A stretch of DNA of 64,000 nt from Paenibacillaceae bacterium (GTDB lineage Bacteria; Bacillota; Bacilli; Paenibacillales; NBRC-103111), in assembly GCA_029256185.1 (NCBI GenBank), contig JAQSYI010000006.1, positions 1 through 64,000 on the forward strand, written 5' to 3'. The notes below the pieces were generated by a model. It was given only the letters and a program-made list of their open reading frames with translations. It made no database searches and was not told the origin of the DNA. A program made the position numbers and the translations under genes. Shown here one piece after another: positions 44,693 through 54,697 of the stretch (the first letter of the stretch is position 1; every line of letters begins with the position of its first letter).

Positions 44693-46839
44693 ATGGCTAT
44701 GCTGACCATAACATCCGCGTCAACAGTGATGATTGATCTGGAGCGAGAGGCGCATACCTATACGGCCTTGAAGGCAGCCGCCGCCGATCTGGCCCGTGAC
44801 CTTAGGAGCTGCATCGGATGCATGACCGGGCTGAAGGACGGGGAAGGGCCGGTTGAAGGTCAGGCGCTGCGCATACTGATCCGTATGGACGGTGAAGCGT
44901 TCCCCGAGCGAAGCGGAACATTCGGCCAGCGGGAGCAATACCGCTATTCCCTCGATGCGGACGGCCTGACCATTACAGGCTCGGATCTGCTGGGGGCCAT
45001 ATGGGGCGTCTACAATATCAGCGAGGAATACCTGGGCGTCAATCCCTTTGCTCCCCTCTTGGAGCGCCCCCCCGGCAGATGGGAGCAATATCCATCCCGG
45101 CGGCAGAGGCATCACGTCCTCCTGTGTTCGCATACAGGGGTTGGTTTTTCAACGATGAGGACTTCATCACCGGCTGGCGCGAGCCAGCAGGGGAGCGAAG
45201 TGTGGACTACTTGTTCTACAGCCGCATTATGAATCATCAAACCATGGATGAGATCGTGGAAGCGGCGCTCCGCAACAGGCTGAATTATCTGATCCCCGCT
45301 TCCTTCCAGGACATTGACAGCCCGGCGGACGAGGAGAATATCAGACGGATTACAGACCGGGGCCTGTATATTTCCCAGCATCATATCGAGCCGCTGGGCG
45401 TCTCCCATTTCGCCTTTCGCAGCTATTTCAATTCCAGGGGAAGGCAGGAGCAGCCGTCCTATTATACCCGTCCCCAGGTGTTCGATGAAGTCTGGCGGCA
45501 CTATGTCAGGAAATGGGCCAAGTATAAGCGGGTGATCTGGCAGGTGGGCTTGAGGGGGGATGTGGACAGGGCGGTTTGGAAGAGCGACCCTGCAGTCCCC
45601 CGGAGCATGGAGGCGGCAGGCAAGCTCATCTCGGACGCGCTGGCCCACCAGCTTCGGATCATCCGTGAGGAGACCGGCGATGCTTGTCCGCCTGCAACCA
45701 TGACCTTGTGGTCAGAGGGAGCTAATCTGTACAGGAACGGCTACTTGAAGGTTCCGGACAACGTCATTATCGTATTCGCCAATATCCCGGAGAAGCAGGA
45801 GATGGACCGCGACTTTCATGAAGTCCCCAGGAGACCGGGAGGCGGGTATGGCGTTTACCACCACAACGGCTTCTATTACCGGGGACCCCACATGGCGCAG
45901 GGTCATTCTCCCGAGTCTATCCGGCAGCTGCTCTCCCAGGTGGCGGAGCGGGGCGATACGGCCTATGCCCTTTCCAATGTTCAATGCCTGCGGGAACTGG
46001 TGCTGGGTGCGGGGATGTTCTCCAGGTTCGCTTTCGACGGACCGCAGCTGTCCGCTGACGTTGCGCTAGCCCATTGGTGCAAAACCATGATGAGGGGAAG
46101 AAGCGCTCAGCTGGCCGCCGCTTACGGGGAATATTTCTCCGCTTATCTTACCCGTGAGGAGATGCATAACCCGGATCAGTTCATGTGCAGGTGGCTCGAC
46201 GGCGAGCTGCGCGAGGTAGGCATCCGCTGCCTGGATAAGTACCCCAAGGGCTTCTGAGACCGCTACGACCTGGTGCAGGTGAATACCTTGTATCCGGGAG
46301 ATCCTGTGGGGCCTGAGGAAGAGCGGGTGCTCCGAAGACAGTTGTGGCTCAATGAGCAGGTTTACCCCTGGGAGCTGGACCAATGCGCCCGGAGATGGCG
46401 AAGCGCGCGTGAGCGTGTGGAGCGGCTGTGCGGGGATGCAGAGGGCTGGGAGCAAATTTTCATGCAGGATAATCTGGTGGTGCAGGCGGTGATCATGGAA
46501 GGGCTGTCCCTATGGGCCTGCCGCATTATTCAATCGGTGGCCCATGACCGGAAGCAACACCCGGCTGCCGCCGCCGCTCTGGCCGGGGAGGCTGCGCAAG
46601 CGCTTCATGTCGTTCTTAAGCGGAGAACTGCTGCAGAGCATGATAAATTTGAGAATTGGTATGGCTTGGACCATAAATTCGATCTGGAATACATGTACAA
46701 GAAAACCTTGGAGTTTGCCGATTGGCTGGCCATATCCTCTGGCGTTCGGCCAGTCCCTGAGGAAGCCAGGGGAACAGCCTTCGATTATATTGTCCATTAC
46801 CGCTTCAATTTCAATGTGGGTCAGGACGCGGTCAGATAG
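44693..46839 (+). pseudogene. GH115-like alpha-glucuronidase gene with frameshift and in-frame stop
   Basis: The start is ATG 44693 behind AAAGGAAG. The first 130 residues (LLGAIWGVYNISEEYLGVNP) match the N-terminal domain of GH115 proteins. The frame is lost between 45066, where a run of seven C lies (gcgcccccccgg), and about 45090; the next frame continues PPVFAYRGWFFNDEDFITGW, the typical GH115 barrel entry. That frame runs to a TGA at 46255-46257 (after DKYPKGF), then continues open to TAG 46839 (DRYDLVQVNTLYPGD onward). One added base near 45066-45090 and one sense codon at 46255 would give a single protein of about 715 residues. GH115 enzymes remove glucuronic acid side chains. No signal peptide. 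Confidence 0.75.
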
Positions 46840-46935
46840 ATGAAGCGGTCTGACAGATAAGGTCCCTGTGCGCCTGTCCCGGGGGCGATGAATGAGGAAA
46901 CACGCAATTACGACAATAGATAAGGGTGATGCCAG

Positions 46936-47895
46936 ATGGAGAATGTGGAGAGAGCGGCTGCATCCGCCCCCCCTCGCAGGGAAGCGTATGGAGCCAGACT
47001 GTGGAAGGATACGATCCGGGACCGTTGGCTGTATTTTATGTTGGCGCCTGGACTTGTCTACTTTCTGATTTTCAAATACGGCCCCATGTACGGCTTGATT
47101 ATCGCCTTCCAGAATTATCAGCCGGTATCCGGCTTCTTCGGAAGCGACTTTGTAGGCATGAAGCACTTTGCCAGGCTGTTCAGCGAGCCGGTGTTTCTGA
47201 TGCTGTTCAAGAATACGCTCGTGCTGGCGGTGTACAATATTATCTTCTTCTTTCCGGCGCCGATCCTGCTGGCCTTGCTGCTCAATGAGGTGCGCCGCCA
47301 GTATTTCAAGAATATCATTCAGACGCTGATTTATATTCCCCACTTTATCTCCTGGCCTGTGGTGGTTGGCCTGTGTTATGTGCTGTTCACAACCAACGGG
47401 GGAATTATGAATGAGATCATCATCCGGTTGGGGGGCCAGGAGGTGAACTGGCTGATGAGCGCTGACGCCTTCCGGCCCATGATCATCATTCAGCAGATCT
47501 GGAAGGAGGTGGGCTGGGGCACGATCATCTTCCTGGCCGCATTGGCGGGGGTGAATGTGGAGCTGTACGAATCAGCGGTTATTGACGGAGCAAGCCGCTT
47601 CAGACAGACCTGGCATATTACGATGCCAGCCATCCGTCCCACTATCGTGATCCTGTTGATTCTGCGTATGGGCTCCTTTATGGACTCGGGCTTCGAGCAG
47701 ATCTTCCTGATGGTGAATTCCATGAACCGGCAGGTGGGAGAGGTATTCGACACCTATGTGTATTCCGTCGGTCTGGCCGGGGGGCAGTTCAGCTACAGCA
47801 CCGCCGTAGGGCTGTTCAAATCTCTGGTCAGTCTGATCCTTGTCGTTGCGGCTAACCGGATTGCCAGAATACTTGGAGAAGAGGGGGTGTATTAA
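46936..47895 (+). CDS. ABC sugar importer permease (LplB type), locus II
   Basis: 319 residues; ATG behind AAGGGTGAT. Six membrane helices, with the EAA loop ESAVIDGASRFRQTWHITMP at about residue 213. Homologous to the permeases at 10467 and 59557. Its 3' end (GAAGAGGGGGTGTATTAA) doubles as the probable SD for the next permease, with a palindrome in between. Confidence 0.92.
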   Translation: MENVERAAASAPPRREAYGARLWKDTIRDRWLYFMLAPGLVYFLIFKYGPMYGLIIAFQNYQPVSGFFGSDFVGMKHFARLFSEPVFLMLFKNTLVLAVYNIIFFFPAPILLALLLNEVRRQYFKNIIQTLIYIPHFISWPVVVGLCYVLFTTNGGIMNEIIIRLGGQEVNWLMSADAFRPMIIIQQIWKEVGWGTIIFLAALAGVNVELYESAVIDGASRFRQTWHITMPAIRPTIVILLILRMGSFMDSGFEQIFLMVNSMNRQVGEVFDTYVYSVGLAGGQFSYSTAVGLFKSLVSLILVVAANRIARILGEEGVY

Positions 47896-47915
47896 TCCGG
47901 CCGCGGCCGGATTAA
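47892..47915. promoter_or_regulatory. Perfect 24-bp palindrome between two permease genes
   Basis: TTAATCCGGCCG and its exact complement CGGCCGGATTAA, beginning at the stop codon of the first permease. The only SD-like sequence for the next gene (GAGGGGGTG, 47881-47889) lies upstream of the palindrome. If the palindrome folds in mRNA, that SD comes to an effective distance of about 9 nt from the ATG at 47923. Confidence 0.75.
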
Positions 47916-47922
47916 GCCAGAC

Positions 47923-48798
47923 ATGAAAATCAAACAAAGCGCCGGGAGCAAAACCTTCGATTGGGTTAACCATCTGTTTCTTGTCCTCTTCGCCACGGCC
48001 ATGCTGCTTCCTCTTCTCTATGTGCTCTCCGGATCATTGACATCAGACGAGGAGCTGGCGCTGAAGAAGATCGTTATTATTCCGGCCAATCCTACTCTGG
48101 ACTCCTACCGGTATATTCTCTCCTCGGGCATTATCTTCACCAGCCTGATGTATTCGGTGCTGATAACGGTAGTGGGCACAGCCATCAATATGTTCTCCAC
48201 CGCTCTGATGGCTTACCCCCTGTCCAGAAGGTCCCTGCGGGGACGGAGCCCGTTCATGAAGATTGTCATCTTCACCATGCTGTTCCATGGCGGCATGATT
48301 CCCGGCTATCTGCTGGTCAAGAGCCTGGGTCTGCTGAACTCCTACTGGTCACTATGGCTTCCCGGAGCCATCAGCGCCTTTAATCTGATTCTGATGAAGA
48401 ACTTCTTTCAGGAGCTGCCCGACGGAATTGAGGAGGCGGCCAAGATCGACGGCTGCAATGATCTGCAGATTCTGGTGCGGATGGCTCTGCCGCTGTCTAT
48501 GCCGTCTCTTGCAGCTCTGACCTTGTTCTATGCCGTCGGCAACTGGAACAGCTATTTCAATGCCCTGATGTACATCAGCGATTCTTACAAGTGGCCGATT
48601 CAGGTGTGGCTGCGGCAGATTGTGATCCTGTCCCAGGCGGGCTTCGATATCAATGCCACGACGGAGGAGTTCGTTCAGCCGCCGGAGACCACCAAGCTTG
48701 CCGTCATTGCGGTGGCCACGGTGCCCATTCTATGCGTATATCCCTTCTTGCAGAAGTACTTTGCCAAGGGGGTGCTGCTGGGGTCGGTCAAGGGATGA
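47923..48798 (+). CDS. ABC sugar importer permease (LplC type), locus II
   Basis: 291 residues starting MKIKQSAGSKTFDWVNHLFL. Six membrane helices, EAA loop EAAKIDGCNDLQILVRMALP at about residue 165, and the family end PFLQKYFAKGVLLGSVKG. It pairs with the previous permease. There is no SD directly before the ATG; translation may depend on coupling through the hairpin at 47892-47915. Confidence 0.92.
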   Translation: MKIKQSAGSKTFDWVNHLFLVLFATAMLLPLLYVLSGSLTSDEELALKKIVIIPANPTLDSYRYILSSGIIFTSLMYSVLITVVGTAINMFSTALMAYPLSRRSLRGRSPFMKIVIFTMLFHGGMIPGYLLVKSLGLLNSYWSLWLPGAISAFNLILMKNFFQELPDGIEEAAKIDGCNDLQILVRMALPLSMPSLAALTLFYAVGNWNSYFNALMYISDSYKWPIQVWLRQIVILSQAGFDINATTEEFVQPPETTKLAVIAVATVPILCVYPFLQKYFAKGVLLGSVKG

Positions 48799-48811
48799 CA
48801 GGAAGCTGGCA

Positions 48812-48839
48812 ATATGGGAGAATCCCCATATGGGGTTTT
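48812..48839 (+). other. Alternative stem-loops before the locus II binding-protein gene
   Basis: ATATGGG (48812) can pair with CCCATAT (48825), or CCCCATATGGGG (48824-48835) can fold on itself followed by tttt. The two structures exclude each other, which is the layout of a weak attenuator; it lies between permease and binding-protein genes as in the other import sets. Confidence 0.5.
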
Positions 48840-48868
48840 CACAAATAAATGAAAAGGGGAAATGACAC

Positions 48869-50428
48869 ATGACAATGTCCAACAAGAAGAGCAATTGGAG
48901 CAGATTGGCGGCGGGAGCATGCGCTGTGAGCATGCTTGGCGGAATGCTGGCGGGCTGCGGCAAGGAAGACAGTGAGACGGAGGCAGGCGCTGGCGCCTCT
49001 GCGCCACCTAGCCCTTCCGTTGCGGCAAGCAAGGAGCCTGCGGGGCCCCTGAAGCTGAATTTTACGATACCGCTCTACGATGCCCAACCGCCCAAGGTGA
49101 AGGATAATCCCTACTTCGACAATTATCAAAAGATTACGAATACTGAAATCAATACGACATATGTGCCTAATGCCAACTATACCGACAAGCTGAATCTGTC
49201 CATTGCCGGCGGTGAGCTGACGGATATTATGATGGTTCCGGCCCAGTTTATCAAAAGCACTACCTTCATCAATGCGGCCAGAGGCGGGATGTTCTGGGAT
49301 CTGACCGAGGAATTGAAGAAATATCCCAATATTGTGAAGAATATGCCTCAAATTACTATGACCAATACCTCTGTGGACGGGAAAACCTACGGTGTTCCCA
49401 TACCGAGGGCTACAGCGCGGGTCGGTCTATTATACCGCAAGGATTGGTTCGATAAGCTCTCAATCAAGGTGCCCACCACCATGGAGGAGTTCTATGCCGC
49501 TGCCAAGGAAATCAAGGCCAAGATGCCGGAGGTGACTCCTTTCTCGTATTGTGACCAAATTTCCGAAACCCCCTGGAACGGCCTGGACTTCCTGACGGTA
49601 TCTCAAGGAGGCTACAATATCTGGGGCCTGAAGAACGGCAAGCTGGAGCCTTACTATGAAACAGCCGAATATATGAATACGCTGAAGACCTTCAAAACCA
49701 TGTACAGCGAGGGCCTGCTGAACAAGGACTTCGCCATTGTGCAGGGGGCGCAGAAGAAGAATGCCATTTCTACGGGGAAGGCGGCCATGTATATTACCGC
49801 CTATGACGATCTGGTGGGGATCAAAAACAGCCTGCTGAAGATTGATCCTAACGCCGATCTGGATCTGCAGCCGGTTTTCAATGGCAAGACCAATGCCACC
49901 AGCGGACACAACGGGCTGTATGTGCTGCCCAAGAGCGTGGTCAAGACGGAGGAGAAACGGGATGCCATTCTGAGCTACTTTAGCCGGGCGCTGGATCTGG
50001 ATGTTATTATTGCCAGAGGCTTCGGCATCGAAGGGGTGAGCTTCGATATCATAGACGGGACTCCCAAGGTGCGGGTGGATATGCAGGAGGAATTCACGGC
50101 GGGCAACAAGGCTACCGGCAATTTGTATATCTCTCCTATTGTAACCAGATGGCCCAGTGACAAGCCCGAGAGCACCAAGATTAAGGATGCCAATGAAAAG
50201 TATGCCAGCTCGGCTGTGCCCAATCTGATTGATCCCTTTGTCTCCGCTACTATTGTAGAAAAGGGCGGAGACCTGGACAAGATCGTCTATGACGCCCGTG
50301 TGAAATATATTATGGGTGAACTGGACGAGAAGGGTTACGCGGCTGCCATTGCCGGCTGGCGCGCCCAGGGCGGTGACAAGATTACGGCGGAATTCACCGA
50401 TGCCTATAACAAGGCCAATGCCAAATAA
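48869..50428 (+). CDS. Sugar-binding lipoprotein of ABC importer, locus II
   Basis: 519 residues; ATG behind AAAAGGGGAAA. The signal peptide ends in the lipobox LAGC with the lipidated cysteine at residue 30. A Glu/Ala/Ser linker follows, then a family 1 solute-binding fold typical of LplA-like proteins (NYQKITNTEINTTYVPN near 88, RKDWFDKLSIKVPTTMEEFY near 192). It delivers oligosaccharides to the two permeases upstream. Highly expressed genes of this kind often follow a processing hairpin, as here. Confidence 0.9.
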   Translation: MTMSNKKSNWSRLAAGACAVSMLGGMLAGCGKEDSETEAGAGASAPPSPSVAASKEPAGPLKLNFTIPLYDAQPPKVKDNPYFDNYQKITNTEINTTYVPNANYTDKLNLSIAGGELTDIMMVPAQFIKSTTFINAARGGMFWDLTEELKKYPNIVKNMPQITMTNTSVDGKTYGVPIPRATARVGLLYRKDWFDKLSIKVPTTMEEFYAAAKEIKAKMPEVTPFSYCDQISETPWNGLDFLTVSQGGYNIWGLKNGKLEPYYETAEYMNTLKTFKTMYSEGLLNKDFAIVQGAQKKNAISTGKAAMYITAYDDLVGIKNSLLKIDPNADLDLQPVFNGKTNATSGHNGLYVLPKSVVKTEEKRDAILSYFSRALDLDVIIARGFGIEGVSFDIIDGTPKVRVDMQEEFTAGNKATGNLYISPIVTRWPSDKPESTKIKDANEKYASSAVPNLIDPFVSATIVEKGGDLDKIVYDARVKYIMGELDEKGYAAAIAGWRAQGGDKITAEFTDAYNKANAK

Positions 50429-50487
50429 CAGGCGCTACTGCAAAAAGTGTATAGCGGCGGAGTGCGACCTATAAGGAGAGAGCGGCC

Positions 50488-52521
50488 ATGGAGGTTAAAC
50501 TGGTTTATCATAAGGGGAAGCCCTTCTTTCAAGCGGACGGGGAACAATATAGCCCGTTGGCCTTTCGGTCCTTTCGTCCGGATGCGGATAATATCGCCGA
50601 ATTCTACGGCGCCGGCATTCGGGTGATGTCGCTGCTAGTCAGTGGGCTCCAGTGCTCTCTTGATGTTCCTTATTCCACTTATGGCGATCCCTGGACGGGA
50701 AAAGGAAGCTACTGCTTCGAGCCCATTGACCGGCAAATTGCCCTGTTCCGGAAGCATGCTCCTGAAGCGAAGCTGATCATAATGCTCCATCTGGATACCA
50801 GGGATTGGTGGCTCAAGGAGCATCAAGGCTCGCCTCATTCCTTCGACTCTCTGAGCCAGATTGCCGGATATGAGCCGTGGAGGCAGGATACGTCGGCGTA
50901 TCTGGAGGCTGCTATCGCTTATATCGAGGAGCATTATTCCCAGTTGGTGCTGGGTTACTTCCTGCTGGGGGGAAGAACCACGGAGTGGTTCAGCTATTGT
51001 GATCATGGAGAGGCTCATCCCTTCAAGGAAGAGGCTTACCGCCGCTATCGCAACAATTCCGGACTGCGGATTCCGGTCCGGCCTCGTCGGGATGAACTGG
51101 AATTGGGTCTGTTCAGGCATCCTGTGCAGCAAGGGGATGCATTGGATTACTGGAAATTTCACCATGAGCTGGTGGCCGATACGGTGCTGCACTTTGCGGT
51201 CAAGGCCAAGGAGGCTTCACGGCGTCGCAAGCTGCTGGGGGTTTTCTTCGGCTATATCATGGAACTGAGCGGGCCGCGCCTGCTTCATGAAGGTCATTTG
51301 GCATATGACAAATTGTTCCAGTCAGATCATATTGATATATTCTGCGCTCCGTCATCCTACATGCTGCGCCAGTTTGCCGGAGCCGGAGGCTACATGAATA
51401 CGGTGGATTCCCTGATCAACCGGAATAAGCTGTTCATTCTGGAATTTGACCATATCACCCATCGGGCTCCCAGGGAAATTGAAGGGAAAAGAATTCCGGG
51501 ACATGACAGCAAGTATGCGGATGAAGCCGAAACAGTGGCGGTTATGCGCCGGGATTTCGCCATGACGATGGCGAAGAGAACGGGCATCTGGTGGTTCGAT
51601 ATGTTCGGGGGCTGGTTCCGGTCCCCGGTTATGCTGGAGGAGATCAAGCGCATGCAAGAAATCTCCGAGCTGCTGCGGGAGCTTCCTATGGAATCCGCTG
51701 CTCAGGTTGCCGTATTGATTGATGCGGACTCCATGCTCTATGTGGATGCCCATTCCAATCTGAACACGGAATTGCTGGGTGAGCAGCGGGATGGTCTGGG
51801 CCGTATGGGTGCGCCTTACGATATTCTTTCACTTAAGGATCTTATGGATTCTTCTCTTGAGACAGGCCGGTACCGGCTGTTGATTGTCCTAAACGGCTTC
51901 AGGATAGATGGGCTTGTATCCGAACGGTTGAAGCAGCTGGGTCAAGAGATGTCCATATTGTGGGTATATGCGCCGGGTATTCTCACGGACCGCGATATTT
52001 CCGTTGCCGCTGTATCACAGCTGACGGGAATTGGCGTACAGCTTCTGGATGAGCCTGAAGCCGCCGCGAGTGTAACGGCTGCCTGCGGCGATACAGTACA
52101 ATTTGGCTTCAGCAGGCCTCTGGCTCCCGTACTGGCCGTTCATGATGAAGCGGCAACCGTTATCGGACGGTATACACACAGCAACAGGCCCGCTGTAGCA
52201 TGCAGACAGCTGGGCAAGACGCTTCATTTCTTCAGCGGGGTAGGCAATCTTCCCGGCAGCTTATTAAGGCATATTGCCGCAATGGCAGGAGTTCACCTCT
52301 ACGGGGACATTGATGATCCGGTATATGTGAACAATTGTCTGTTCGGCATACATGCGCAAAGCGAGGATGTCCGCACTGTCTTGCTGCCCGATCCTGCTGT
52401 ACGGCGGGCCCGTCCGCTGTTTGGACCTTTACAGGATGCTGTGCCTGTGGTAGACCGGCGTTTTGAAGTGAGGCTTCCCCAAGGAAGCACCCAGCTTTAC
52501 TTGCTGGAGAGAAACGGATAG
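50488..52521 (+). CDS. Cytoplasmic GH42-like beta-galactosidase-fold protein
   Basis: 677 residues; ATG behind AAGGAGAGA. No signal peptide. Residues about 20-400 look like a TIM barrel of the GH42/GH-A type: GYFLLGGRTTEWFSY (possible acid Glu, about 165) and KLFILEFDHITH (possible nucleophile Glu, about 320). Residues 400-600 resemble the GH42 trimerisation (class I glutamine amidotransferase-like) domain, with QVAVLIDADSMLYVDAHSNL. GH42 enzymes act on beta-galactosides, but this is a divergent member and the substrate is unsure. It follows importer II, fitting hydrolysis after uptake. Confidence 0.75.
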   Translation: MEVKLVYHKGKPFFQADGEQYSPLAFRSFRPDADNIAEFYGAGIRVMSLLVSGLQCSLDVPYSTYGDPWTGKGSYCFEPIDRQIALFRKHAPEAKLIIMLHLDTRDWWLKEHQGSPHSFDSLSQIAGYEPWRQDTSAYLEAAIAYIEEHYSQLVLGYFLLGGRTTEWFSYCDHGEAHPFKEEAYRRYRNNSGLRIPVRPRRDELELGLFRHPVQQGDALDYWKFHHELVADTVLHFAVKAKEASRRRKLLGVFFGYIMELSGPRLLHEGHLAYDKLFQSDHIDIFCAPSSYMLRQFAGAGGYMNTVDSLINRNKLFILEFDHITHRAPREIEGKRIPGHDSKYADEAETVAVMRRDFAMTMAKRTGIWWFDMFGGWFRSPVMLEEIKRMQEISELLRELPMESAAQVAVLIDADSMLYVDAHSNLNTELLGEQRDGLGRMGAPYDILSLKDLMDSSLETGRYRLLIVLNGFRIDGLVSERLKQLGQEMSILWVYAPGILTDRDISVAAVSQLTGIGVQLLDEPEAAASVTAACGDTVQFGFSRPLAPVLAVHDEAATVIGRYTHSNRPAVACRQLGKTLHFFSGVGNLPGSLLRHIAAMAGVHLYGDIDDPVYVNNCLFGIHAQSEDVRTVLLPDPAVRRARPLFGPLQDAVPVVDRRFEVRLPQGSTQLYLLERNG

Positions 52522-52549
52522 TACCATAAAGAAACGAGGAGAGAGGAAC

Positions 52550-54523
52550 ATGCAACTGGCGCCTTTGGAGGGATTGGAGGAGGGGGTCCTGTTCGACCCC
52601 CGCCAGGGTTTTAACAATGGCAAGCAGGGGAAGCGTCAGACCTTTGAGGCCGGCGGCTGGAAGAACCCCATTGAGTATTATGTGGCGGGCGGATATAACA
52701 TCGATGACGGTGCAGGCTTCACCTGGGAGGTCAGCACGGATGACGGGGGCAAGCGGCTCCGCTATCCTCTGGAAATCCGCCGGGCCATGGCAACCATGTG
52801 CTATGGAGACAGCGGATGGAAAAATTATACCGTTGCTGCGAGGGTGCTGGCGGAAACGGGCGTGGATTACAGCGGGATTGCCTTCCGCTATGTAAACAGC
52901 CGCTGCTATTATGCCTTGCTGCTTGGCCGGGATGACCGGCTCACCCTGGTCCGCCGGGCTCATGACCAGTGGCTGACGTTGGCCGATGATCTTGTGGTAA
53001 AGGATCTGTATCAGGAGCATGAGCTTCGGGTCACGGTGGAAGGAAGTCTCATCATCTGTTCCCTGGACGGACGCGAGGCGTACCGGCTTCACGATACGTT
53101 CTATCCGGAGGGAGGCGTGGCCACGGTCACTTATTCTCCCGCCAGCTTCAGCGGGCTGCGGATCGAGCTTGCGGACAGCGGACTTGAAGAGCTTGCAGCG
53201 CGCAAGGAGCAGCTTGCTGCAAGACTGCTCGCCAAGCGGGAGCAGGCAGTCAAGCCGGTGCTGTACAAGACAGTACAAATTCCGGCGGGTGTGAGCGGCA
53301 ACTTCCGCATCGTCAACGGCAACCGTGACAAGCGGCTGGTGTTCGTACAGGCTGAGCACCGCAGCCCCTTGCCCCAGGTGGGGAATGTGTACGAGATGAT
53401 CACCTGCATCACGGTATTGGATATGGACGGAGAGCTGATCTGGCAGAAGGGTGATCCGGCACGGGGAAGGATTGGCAGCAGCTGCTTCCAGGTCTGCGAT
53501 ATCGACGGGGACGGCAGGCAGGAGCTGCTGGTGGCCATGGATTTTCGCATCTGGATTCTGGATTTCGAGACGGGAGACGTGAAGAGCAGCTGTCCTACTC
53601 CGCTTGCCCCCAAGATGGCCGTACCCTTCACGGACGGACCGGAGGATTATTATCCCCGGATATTGGGCGACAATATCTATGCCTTCGACAAGACGGGCAG
53701 CGGACATCCCGATGCCTTCCTGATCAAGGACCGCTACAATAATGTGTGGTGCTATGACAATCAATTGGTCCAGCTGTGGCATATGGCATTTATTACCGGC
53801 CACTTCCCCACCAGCGCCGATGTGGACGGGGACGGCTATGAGGAGATTCTGCTGGGCCACCGCTGCATCAGCCGCGACGGCAAGGCCCTGTGGATGCTGC
53901 CGCTCAGCGACCATGTGGACAATATTGCGGTGGGGCAATTCGAAGGGAAGCCGGACAGGGAGGCTAAGGTATATTATGCTGCCGGGGAAGAAGGCTTCAT
54001 TGTGGCCGACCTGCGGGGCAGCATCCTGAAGCAGCTGAAGATTGGCCATGTCCAGAGCTTCTGCGTGGCTCCCTTCACTCATGAGCTAGGCGGCGAACAG
54101 TTCGTGGTCCGCACGTTATGGGGGGATCAGGGATTGGTCTACGCCATGAACAGCGAGGGAGAGATCCTCCGCACGATTCAGAAGGGGCATGGCGCCAATG
54201 TCCGGGCAGTGGACTGGAAGGGGGACGGGACGGCTTCCATTCTCTTCACCAGCGCCCAGCATCCCCGGCCGGTGTTCCTGGATTTCGAGCTGGATGAGAT
54301 CGGCACCTTCGAGGATCTGGATCCTGATGCCGGTTGCGGCATAACGCTCGCCGATCTTACCGGAGACTCCCGGGAGGAGATCATCATCAAGACCGGCAGC
54401 GAGCTGAGGTTCTACACCCAGGAGGATAACCTGCGGGGAGCACCGCCTGTCTGCTTGCGCAGACGCATCAATGAGATCAACCTGTCCGTCTACCAGCCCG
54501 ATTGCCTGGTGCCGTTGGCGTGA
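52550..54523 (+). CDS. LamG-like plus rhamnogalacturonan-lyase-like beta-propeller protein
   Basis: 657 residues; ATG behind GAGGAGAGAGG. No signal peptide, unusual for this fold. Residues about 60-220 are a DUF1080/LamG-like sandwich (WKNYTVAARVLAETGVDYSG). Residues about 240-650 are a propeller with FG-GAP-like calcium loops (DIDGDGRQELLVAM, DVDGDGYEEILLGH, DLTGDSREEIIIKT), as in family 11 rhamnogalacturonan lyases. The family active site is not evident, so it may bind or process oligosaccharides. It sits between the GH42-like and GH13-like genes and is probably co-transcribed. Confidence 0.72.
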   Translation: MQLAPLEGLEEGVLFDPRQGFNNGKQGKRQTFEAGGWKNPIEYYVAGGYNIDDGAGFTWEVSTDDGGKRLRYPLEIRRAMATMCYGDSGWKNYTVAARVLAETGVDYSGIAFRYVNSRCYYALLLGRDDRLTLVRRAHDQWLTLADDLVVKDLYQEHELRVTVEGSLIICSLDGREAYRLHDTFYPEGGVATVTYSPASFSGLRIELADSGLEELAARKEQLAARLLAKREQAVKPVLYKTVQIPAGVSGNFRIVNGNRDKRLVFVQAEHRSPLPQVGNVYEMITCITVLDMDGELIWQKGDPARGRIGSSCFQVCDIDGDGRQELLVAMDFRIWILDFETGDVKSSCPTPLAPKMAVPFTDGPEDYYPRILGDNIYAFDKTGSGHPDAFLIKDRYNNVWCYDNQLVQLWHMAFITGHFPTSADVDGDGYEEILLGHRCISRDGKALWMLPLSDHVDNIAVGQFEGKPDREAKVYYAAGEEGFIVADLRGSILKQLKIGHVQSFCVAPFTHELGGEQFVVRTLWGDQGLVYAMNSEGEILRTIQKGHGANVRAVDWKGDGTASILFTSAQHPRPVFLDFELDEIGTFEDLDPDAGCGITLADLTGDSREEIIIKTGSELRFYTQEDNLRGAPPVCLRRRINEINLSVYQPDCLVPLA

Positions 54524-54649
54524 AGCGCCGCCAAGCGGCGGAGACTGAGCAATGAAACAGCGAGGGCGGGATAACACAGCTGCGAGATAACCAAGCGGCA
54601 TGAGCCGTGCGGCAAGCATATTACTAAGCAGTTGATGGAAACAAACCAC

Positions 54650-54672
54650 GGGGAGGCTTAGCGGCCTCCCTT
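54650..54672 (+). terminator. Hairpin before the GH13-like gene
   Basis: GGGAGG pairs with CCTCCC, followed by ttaatg. It may partly end the upstream transcript or shape the leader. A GC hairpin (CCGCC-aag-CGGCGG) also lies right after the previous stop at about 54529. Confidence 0.45.
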
Positions 54673-54697
54673 AATGATGTTATTGGAGGGGAAAAAG

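Noticed and set aside
46255..46257. Selenocysteine or stop readthrough at TGA in the GH115 gene
   Set aside because: No SECIS-like hairpin is apparent and the family has no selenocysteine. A second lesion upstream makes simple gene decay or error more likely.
52232..54082. Long minus-strand frame of 616 codons opposite the propeller gene
   Set aside because: It is antisense to a well-supported gene with clear FG-GAP motifs and SD. High GC at third positions keeps the complementary frame open. The same holds for long antisense frames at 3822-4823, 22975-24102, 38824-39858, 42845-43852 and 55712-56812.
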